Below are positions 35,981 to 41,509 of a stretch of DNA of 41,509 nucleotides, one piece after another. A model generated the notes under the pieces. That model searched no databases, was not told the origin of the DNA, and saw nothing but the letters and a program-made list of their open reading frames with translations. The position numbers and the translations under genes are program-made. How positions within the stretch are numbered: position 1 is the first letter of the stretch; every line of letters begins with the position of its first letter. Source of the DNA: Thermodesulfovibrio sp. (GTDB lineage: Bacteria > Nitrospirota > Thermodesulfovibrionia > Thermodesulfovibrionales > Thermodesulfovibrionaceae). Where the stretch lies: contig JANXBR010000004.1 of NCBI GenBank assembly GCA_025060625.1, forward strand, positions 1 through 41,509. The letters run 5' to 3'.

Positions 35981-37834
35981 TTATATCCTCCTTAAGCTGT
36001 CTCTTATAATTCTAAAGGTTTTACTAAGAGGATTTGCTCTGAATGAAATTTCGCTATTTTTTATTAATTCTTTTACCTTCTTTCCTATGGATTTTGCTCC
36101 CCAATCAGCCTTGTGTAGAGGATCGGGATAACCAATTACTTCGGGAAAGTGATTTCGTGTAAGAGTGCTTAGAAAATAAAGCATGATATCCTGTCCGATA
36201 TTAGGTGTATTATTATAGGGACAATAAAAAAGTGATAATTCTCCAATTTCGTCATTTTTAATTTTTAAGCTTAGTTTATCAGTATCCCATTCAGAATACA
36301 AAAGTCTATCCAGAAAAACAACATGACCCATTAATGGAGTTGCCTTATTTCTCTTAATAAAAAATTGAGCTAAGGACCTAGCAAAAAGTTTTTCATTAAA
36401 TACAATTGAGCCTTTTACTCCCGAAATAATAGGTGATTTTGATGGATCCTGCTGATATAAAAATAACGTCATAAAAGCTGAATCAATTTCAATAGATGAC
36501 CAGGGTGCTTCTAAATTTTCATCACATAGGGGCAATGTCTCAAGAAATATACGGTCTGTCCATGGTAATTGAAGAACTTGTAATTCATTTAATTCAGGAT
36601 AAAGTTCTAAATATTTTAAAACTCCAAGATAGTTTCTTGATAAGTATCTTGAATGTGAATCCTTAACTACTCCTGTAAGTAAAATTTTTCTCTTCCAACA
36701 CTCTTCTATCAATGCTCTTATTCCCACAGAGATTAAGAATTTAATATCATTAGGAGATAACCACCTTCTACGCCTTATACCCCTTTCATCAGCAGAATCG
36801 TAAATCAAAGCTGATTGGTCCTTTTCTATAAAAAGCTTACGACAAAGGTTCTGAAAAAAACTTTTTACATATTCCCATGAAGCTTCAACATCAACAAGAG
36901 GTCTTAAAATACCACCTTTTAAATCAGCTATTTTATTGTCAATAACATATTTAATTGCACCGCTAATCTTACCATTTGAAAATCCGAGATCTTCTATTGT
37001 TAAGCCATATTCTTTTGCTAATTGGTAAACATCTAAAGGTTTGGATCCATTTGAGTGAAATTTTGAGATAATTAAAGAGTATCTTTTAAATTTTTTAGTT
37101 CCAGGAATTCCAAGTTTTAAATTAAAAGGATGAGCAAAGGCAATAGCAATATCAGCCATATCTATGGTTCTTCTGTCATATGGATAACATCCTGCTAAAT
37201 GAACCTGTATAGGTTCAATAGCTACACTTGCCATAAGTGAACTTGGTGATAAATCAAGCATCAATAATTTGGGAGATTCTAAAACGGAACTTGTTACTAC
37301 GTTATAGGCAAGAAAAATTTCAGCTAATTGCATTATTGAAGTTTGAATGTTGGAAAGATCGATTCGGTCTGAATCAGAAACTACAAAGGTTTCCTCCATA
37401 TCTGTATCAGTAATGTCTGAAAGTTGCGCAAAGGGAATAGGTATATAGGCAACCATGCTTACATCCTTATTAATTTCCCATTTTTGATACCTAACCTTTG
37501 GAGGCTCTCCTTCAATTGAAATACTGCCTTTTGCTCCATAGGCTCCACCAAAGAAGATGATAAAATCCTTAAAAGGTTCTTTACTACAGGTTCCATCAAT
37601 TGCTACAAAATCTATTTGTTCTTTTTCAAAAAATTTTAAGATTTCTCTTTTTAATCTATAAAGATTTCCTGAGTTAGAGAATATCGGTTTATATTGTTTA
37701 ATTAATTTATAGAAAAAATCTTTGTAAAAGGCTTGTGCATTGCTAACTCTCTCAATATATAACTCTTGATATCTTTTCTTTGAATAATCAAGGGAGTTTT
37801 TGTAATTGCCAAATATTTTTGATATAGTTGACAA
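35981..37834 (-). CDS. NurA-like nuclease, long form
   Basis: NurA nucleases have a RNase H-like fold and work inside the HerA ring. Visible are FVAIDGTC (about 76-83, the metal-binding aspartate at 80), a central KDSHSRYL and the C-terminal EVIGYPDPLHKADWGAK. At 617 residues it is far longer than archaeal NurA (roughly 350-450), with added sequence in the N-terminal half. A TTG at 37834 is chosen as start because AAAGGAGG sits seven bases before it; the alternative ATG at 37864 lacks a site and overlaps the upstream gene by 28 bases. It follows the DUF6884-like gene and precedes HerA. Nuclease activity is an inference. Confidence 0.75.
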   Translation of the reverse strand: MSTISKIFGNYKNSLDYSKKRYQELYIERVSNAQAFYKDFFYKLIKQYKPIFSNSGNLYRLKREILKFFEKEQIDFVAIDGTCSKEPFKDFIIFFGGAYGAKGSISIEGEPPKVRYQKWEINKDVSMVAYIPIPFAQLSDITDTDMEETFVVSDSDRIDLSNIQTSIMQLAEIFLAYNVVTSSVLESPKLLMLDLSPSSLMASVAIEPIQVHLAGCYPYDRRTIDMADIAIAFAHPFNLKLGIPGTKKFKRYSLIISKFHSNGSKPLDVYQLAKEYGLTIEDLGFSNGKISGAIKYVIDNKIADLKGGILRPLVDVEASWEYVKSFFQNLCRKLFIEKDQSALIYDSADERGIRRRRWLSPNDIKFLISVGIRALIEECWKRKILLTGVVKDSHSRYLSRNYLGVLKYLELYPELNELQVLQLPWTDRIFLETLPLCDENLEAPWSSIEIDSAFMTLFLYQQDPSKSPIISGVKGSIVFNEKLFARSLAQFFIKRNKATPLMGHVVFLDRLLYSEWDTDKLSLKIKNDEIGELSLFYCPYNNTPNIGQDIMLYFLSTLTRNHFPEVIGYPDPLHKADWGAKSIGKKVKELIKNSEISFRANPLSKTFRIIRDSLRRI

Positions 37835-37836
37835 TC

Positions 37837-38304
37837 TTATTCCTCCTTTAAAGTTTGAATCCATTTTTTTAATTGGGACATCTTTAAACCTATACCACCT
37901 GTTGCATATAGAAATTGAGTCTTTTTGGAAAATATAGTTTCAAATCCTTCAATTGCCGATAAATAATCTTTGCCTAAACAGATAAATATTTTACTAATAT
38001 GATAGCATTCCACTTGCTTTTTTAATGAATTTAGAAGAAATGGTTTCATATATGTTTTTGAGTCTAATCGGTGGTCATAATAACTAATATAATCAGAGGG
38101 TTTGATAAATCCGTATTTGGCTGATAAGATTATAATGCTAAGGTTTTCAGGAAACCCTTCTTCTCTCTCTATTTTCTTTAACATCCTAAAAATAACACCA
38201 TCATACAACTCCCATGCTTCCACTTTTCCTAAAACTTTTTTCTTACGTTGCGAGCATGAGATAATAAGTAAATTCGATTTTGTAATCTTACAACTTTTCT
38301 TCAT
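37837..38304 (-). CDS. Small DUF6884-like protein
   Basis: A 155-residue alpha/beta protein with no signal peptide or membrane helix. The opening ISCSQRKKK (15-23), WELYDGVIFRMLKK (31-44) and ILSAKYGFIKPSDYISYYD (59-77) match the general pattern of DUF6884, a domain related in style to the DUF5591 region of archaeal tRNA-guanine transglycosylase relatives (ArcS). The pattern suggests a nucleoside or base-binding role. It is the first gene of the NurA-HerA-DpdA series and begins 30 bases after cca, without a good ribosome binding site. Family match is by eye only. Confidence 0.6.
   Translation of the reverse strand: MKKSCKITKSNLLIISCSQRKKKVLGKVEAWELYDGVIFRMLKKIEREEGFPENLSIIILSAKYGFIKPSDYISYYDHRLDSKTYMKPFLLNSLKKQVECYHISKIFICLGKDYLSAIEGFETIFSKKTQFLYATGGIGLKMSQLKKWIQTLKEE
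37841..37849 (-). promoter_or_regulatory. Ribosome binding site that points to a TTG start for the NurA-like gene
   Basis: On the minus strand AAAGGAGG lies within the first codons of the longer reading and seven bases before the TTG at 37834. The TTG comes two bases after the stop of the upstream gene. This makes the TTG the likely start and places ten codons of the longer reading outside the protein. Confidence 0.65.
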
Positions 38305-38333
38305 TAATTTTTGTAATAAATTACCATTTTCTA

Positions 38334-39557
38334 CTATCTAAATTTATATCTTATTTCCTCCAATGCCTCCTCTTTTTTTGAAATCTTACCCGCAAGGACA
38401 AGGATCTCTATTCTTTCAAGAATTTCTCCAATCAGAGGAGATGGTTCAAAGCCAAGAGAAAGTATGTCTTCTCCTTTGATAATTGGAAGTTTTCTCTTAT
38501 TTTTGAGATAAACTTTTTTATAAAAACTCTCAATTTCCCTATAAAACCATGCTCTTGCCATTCCAATCGGATCTACACTTATGCCATAGATAAGGGCAGG
38601 ATATAGGATATTTTCGTAATTTTGGATAAATCTTACCTTATCAAGTAGTGTTTCTATTTTTTTGATGCTATCGCCTGCCTCTATCAGTTTTTCTATAAAT
38701 CTTTCCTCTTTTTTTGATGGTTTTATCTGTTTTATTAATGAGGGAGCATGAAAACCAAAAACTCCTGAAAATTTTAGACAGACTATTGTATTTAAACCGA
38801 GAGTTTTATAGTAGTTAAAGATTTTTTCTGGATTATTTAATATTTCTTCAATTATTATCAGTGCCTGAAGATTGGGTTTTAGTGGTAATAAATCAGGAGG
38901 TTTAAAAAATGAATTAAATATTTCATCTTCTATTATCATTTCAACTGTCTTTGCACTGTTGTCCACAGAGAGTATCTGCCAGAGTTCTTCCTTTATTCTT
39001 TCCTTTGCTGTAATCCTTATTAAATGGGCATTTCTTTTCAAAGCCTCACGAGTTTTATCCTCTATATCAAAGTTCAATGTAGCATGAAATCTATAAGCTC
39101 TGAGCACTCTCAAAGGGTCTGTTTTTAGATTTTCTTCCTTCACCATCCTGATTAGTCTATTTTTTATATCCTGAAGGCCTCCAAAGGGATCAATTAGTCT
39201 ATCAAGTGAGACTTCTACAGCCATTGCATTCATTGTAAAGTCTCGCTCACCAAGATCTGCTTCAATTGAATTACCACTTAACCGAGCAAAATCAATTGTT
39301 ATATCATCTTTTACAACTCTTCCTATTGAAAAGGCTTCATCAAGAAGAACAAAGCTTCCACCTATTTGTTTTGAAAATTCCTTTGCAAGCGCTATAGAAT
39401 CTCCTTTGATTGCAAAGTCCAGATCCTTTAGCTTCCTTTTCAGAAGAAGGTCTCTAATAGAACCACCTACGAGATAACTCTCATTTATAAGTTTTTTTTC
39501 TTCAAAAAAATTTAAAATTTCTTTATAATATCGGTTCTTGGTTAATGATTCAAACAT
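38334..39557 (-). CDS. cca: CCA tRNA nucleotidyltransferase / poly(A) polymerase family
   Basis: Nucleotidyltransferase that adds 3' CCA to tRNAs or, in this superfamily, poly(A). The N-terminal catalytic core shows GGSIRD (32-37) and DLDFAIKGD (44-52, metal-binding aspartates), plus RDFTMNAMAV and the DPLRVLRAYRFHATL block. The C-terminal half is helical, without the HD domain of some members. At 407 residues it is of usual size. The fMet tRNA in this window lacks an encoded CCA, so a CCA-adding activity is needed in this genome. GAGGTGA at the dtd stop serves as the ribosome binding site. It might be only one of an A-adding and CC-adding pair. Confidence 0.85.
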   Translation of the reverse strand: MFESLTKNRYYKEILNFFEEKKLINESYLVGGSIRDLLLKRKLKDLDFAIKGDSIALAKEFSKQIGGSFVLLDEAFSIGRVVKDDITIDFARLSGNSIEADLGERDFTMNAMAVEVSLDRLIDPFGGLQDIKNRLIRMVKEENLKTDPLRVLRAYRFHATLNFDIEDKTREALKRNAHLIRITAKERIKEELWQILSVDNSAKTVEMIIEDEIFNSFFKPPDLLPLKPNLQALIIIEEILNNPEKIFNYYKTLGLNTIVCLKFSGVFGFHAPSLIKQIKPSKKEERFIEKLIEAGDSIKKIETLLDKVRFIQNYENILYPALIYGISVDPIGMARAWFYREIESFYKKVYLKNKRKLPIIKGEDILSLGFEPSPLIGEILERIEILVLAGKISKKEEALEEIRYKFR

Positions 39558-39560
39558 ATC

Positions 39561-40001
39561 TCACCTCGTGCTTAATATAAAGGTTACAGGGCCTTCGTTT
39601 ACAAGGGATACATGCATGAAACTTCTAAATGAGCCTTCTTTTACAGAAATACCTGTCTTTCTAAGAGTATCTATAAAATCTTTATAAATTTTCTCAGCTT
39701 CTTTGGGTGGCATTGCTCTTTCAAAGGATGGACGATTTCCTTTTTTACAGTTACCCGCAAGAGTGAACTCTGATACTACCATTATTTCACCATTTACATC
39801 TTTCACAGAGAGATTCATTTTGGCATTATTGTCCTCAAAAATTCTCAAATTAATAATTTTATTTACGAGATAATCAATATCTCTCTGGCTATCACCCTTT
39901 TCAATTCCTACAAAAACAACTATTCCTCTATTAATCTCGGCTATTGTTTTTTCATTAACTTTTACTGATGCGTTTTTTACTCTTTGTAATAAAATAATCA
40001 T
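39561..40001 (-). CDS. dtd: D-aminoacyl-tRNA deacylase
   Basis: Removes D-amino acids mischarged on tRNA. The N-terminal LLQRVKNASVKV, the SEFTLAGNCKKGNRPSFERAMPP block and the C-terminal SLVNEGPVTFILSTR are family signatures, with the Gly-cisPro pair in NEGPVT. The usual SQFTL is here SEFTL and NDGPVT is NEGPVT, both mild substitutions. The length of 146 residues is standard. Its start faces the HD-GYP gene only three bases away, so the two promoters must lie within each other's coding regions. Confidence 0.95.
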   Translation of the reverse strand: MIILLQRVKNASVKVNEKTIAEINRGIVVFVGIEKGDSQRDIDYLVNKIINLRIFEDNNAKMNLSVKDVNGEIMVVSEFTLAGNCKKGNRPSFERAMPPKEAEKIYKDFIDTLRKTGISVKEGSFRSFMHVSLVNEGPVTFILSTR

Positions 40002-40004
40002 TTT

Positions 40005-41090
40005 ATGTTAATATATTATATAATGTTTAAAGATACAGCATCAAAAATTTTAGTAGTTGATGATGAGGTTATAAACTTAGAGTTAATCTCTGCTATTTTT
40101 GCTGACTCACAGAATATACAAGTCCTAACAGCAAGTGATGGCGTTGAAGCAATAGAAGTTCTAAAAAATTATACTCCAGACCTTATTGTCCTTGATATAC
40201 GAATGCCCCGCATGAATGGGATTGAGGTTTTAAATGTTTTAAAATCAGATTCTAAAACATCTCATATTCCTATAGTTGTTCTCTCAGGAGATGAAAAGGA
40301 GAGAAAAAATGCTCTGAAATATGGAGCAAATGATTTTATTCCAAAACCCTTTGATGCAGAAGAATTAAGACTTAGAGTTTTCAATAATCTTCAGGTTAAA
40401 AAATATCAGGATTTAATAAAAAATCTAAATGAAGTTCTACAGCAAGAGGTAATGAAGAAAACAAAAGAACTCCGTGAAGCACTGGAACTTGCAAGGGAAG
40501 CAGAATATGAAATGGTTTTAAAACTTGGTATGATTTCTGAATTTAGAGATGAGGAAACGGGACAGCATATAAGAAGAATGAGTTACTATGCAAAATTACT
40601 TTCTCATCTTGCTGGTTTGTCCGAGTCTGAACAGGAAATTTTATTTTATGCTTCTCCCCTACATGATGTTGGAAAAATAGGAATTCCAGATAACATCTTA
40701 AAAAAACCAGGACCTCTTACCTATGAGGAGTTTGAGGTAATGAAGCTTCATACAATTATAGGTGCTAAAATCTTAGATACTGACCAAAAATTTGTTACAC
40801 TTAAGGCTGGAAAAGTAATAGCTGAGCAGCATCATGAAAAATGGGATGGCTCAGGATATCCCCGCGGGTTAAAGAAAGAAGAAATACACATATACGCAAG
40901 AGTTGTTGCTATATGTGATGTTTTTGATGCACTAACATCAGACAGGGTTTATAGACCAGCTTTCACTGTTGACCAGGCAGTTGAGATAATGAGGAAAAGT
41001 AAAGAAAGCCATTTTGATCCTAAACTTCTTGATATCTTTATGAAAAATCTTGATGTCTTTGTAAATATAAGAAACACCTTTAAAGATTAA
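40005..41090 (+). CDS. Response regulator with HD-GYP phosphodiesterase domain
   Basis: Two-component receiver fused to an HD-GYP domain, which degrades cyclic di-GMP. The receiver (about 14-125) has the acid pair DDE (19-21), phospho-acceptor D64 in LDIRMP and K114. A helical linker leads to the HD-GYP domain with HDVGKIGIP (about 219-227) and HHEKWDGSGYPRG (about 280-292), both complete, so it should be active. The start could be the ATG at 40005 or, six codons in, at 40023; neither has a good ribosome binding site. No sensor kinase gene is adjacent. The output would be a drop in cyclic di-GMP, favouring motility. Confidence 0.93.
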   Translation: MLIYYIMFKDTASKILVVDDEVINLELISAIFADSQNIQVLTASDGVEAIEVLKNYTPDLIVLDIRMPRMNGIEVLNVLKSDSKTSHIPIVVLSGDEKERKNALKYGANDFIPKPFDAEELRLRVFNNLQVKKYQDLIKNLNEVLQQEVMKKTKELREALELAREAEYEMVLKLGMISEFRDEETGQHIRRMSYYAKLLSHLAGLSESEQEILFYASPLHDVGKIGIPDNILKKPGPLTYEEFEVMKLHTIIGAKILDTDQKFVTLKAGKVIAEQHHEKWDGSGYPRGLKKEEIHIYARVVAICDVFDALTSDRVYRPAFTVDQAVEIMRKSKESHFDPKLLDIFMKNLDVFVNIRNTFKD

Positions 41091-41091
41091 T

Positions 41092-41509
41092 CTATTCAAT
41101 AAGAATATTATCAATTAGTCTTGTATCGCCAATTTTTAGGGCAATTGCAATTAAATAACTGTCTTGTTTGTCTTTAACTTCATCAAGGGTCAAAGGATCA
41201 TATATGCCAGCATATTGAATTTCTTTAACAAGAGGTTCACTTTTAAGTATTTCATTAATTTTTAAGTTAACATCCTCTGGATTATATCCCTCTTTAAGTA
41301 ACTTTTCAGCTTCTTGTAAAGCTTTATATATAATAGTAGCTGCTTTTCTTTCCTTTTCGTTTAAATATGTATTTCTTGAACTCATTGCAAGACCATCTTG
41401 TTCCCTTACTGTTGGACATACGATAATTTCTATGTCAAAGTTCAAATCCTCAACCATTCTTTTAATTATTAATGACTGCTGATAATCCTTCTGTCCAAAA
41501 TATGCTCTT
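41092..41509 (-). CDS. panC: Pantoate-beta-alanine ligase, C-terminal part (cut by window edge)
   Basis: Forms pantothenate from pantoate, beta-alanine and ATP. The frame stays open to the window edge; the edge codons read AYFGQKDYQQSLIIKRMV, followed by the internal CPTVREQDGLAMSSRN with the conserved SSRN. The C-terminal domain ends with ALKIGDTRLIDNI. The N-terminal half with the ATP-binding HxGH motif lies outside. The stop converges with the HD-GYP gene one base after its end. Confidence 0.95.
   Translation of the reverse strand, partial: RAYFGQKDYQQSLIIKRMVEDLNFDIEIIVCPTVREQDGLAMSSRNTYLNEKERKAATIIYKALQEAEKLLKEGYNPEDVNLKINEILKSEPLVKEIQYAGIYDPLTLDEVKDKQDSYLIAIALKIGDTRLIDNILIE

Overview
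The window is AT-rich, densely packed bacterial DNA. It carries a complete dissimilatory sulfate-activation and reduction locus (sat, an unknown small gene, aprB, aprA, qmoA, qmoB, qmoC) among core housekeeping genes. The gene content and protein style best fit a thermophilic sulfate reducer of the Nitrospirota, close to Thermodesulfovibrio. That assignment is an inference from content, not from a marker search.

Layout. Bases 1-3138 (+) hold the translation operon rpsB-tsf-pyrH-frr plus a DksA/TraR zinc-finger gene, convergent with truA (3135-3899, -). Bases 3900-6014 look eroded: a methyl-accepting chemotaxis gene is interrupted by one in-frame TGA, and a short out-of-frame coding remnant, possibly a transposase tail, runs into the 3' end of nusB. 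Bases 6015-12109 (-) form a cell-shape operon mreB-mreC-mreD-mrdA-rodA followed by ribH-nusB, and an RDD membrane protein gene lies just upstream of mreB. On the plus strand, 12705-16821 hold a secreted repeat protein, ftsY, rdgB and adk, with an initiator tRNA-Met on the minus strand between ftsY and rdgB. Bases 16839-25898 (+) are the sulfate-respiration genes, split by two hairpins between aprA and qmoA and closed by a strong terminator. Bases 25948-29612 (-) hold an M16 peptidase, pnp and rpsO.

The most unusual part is 29682-38304 (-). In transcription order it encodes a small DUF6884-like protein, a long NurA-like nuclease, a HerA-like hexameric ATPase, a DpdA-like tRNA-guanine-transglycosylase relative with its catalytic and zinc residues intact, an SbcD/Mre11/YhaO-like phosphoesterase and an SbcC/Rad50/YhaN-like ATPase with a membrane hairpin. 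It is therefore an archaeal-style DNA end-processing set joined to a base-exchange enzyme. This could be a DNA-modification, defence or repair system, and I know of no described system with exactly this make-up. It sits between ordinary RNA-metabolism genes (dtd-cca on one side, rpsO-pnp on the other). The window ends with an HD-GYP response regulator (+) and the 3' part of panC (-).

How the genes work together. Sat makes APS from sulfate and ATP, AprBA reduces APS to sulfite and AMP, QmoABC is the likely quinol-linked electron donor, and Adk (just upstream) can recycle the AMP. In the island, a targeting or motor module (HerA-NurA) and a nuclease/ATPase pair are encoded beside an enzyme of a family that inserts 7-deazaguanine bases into nucleic acid.
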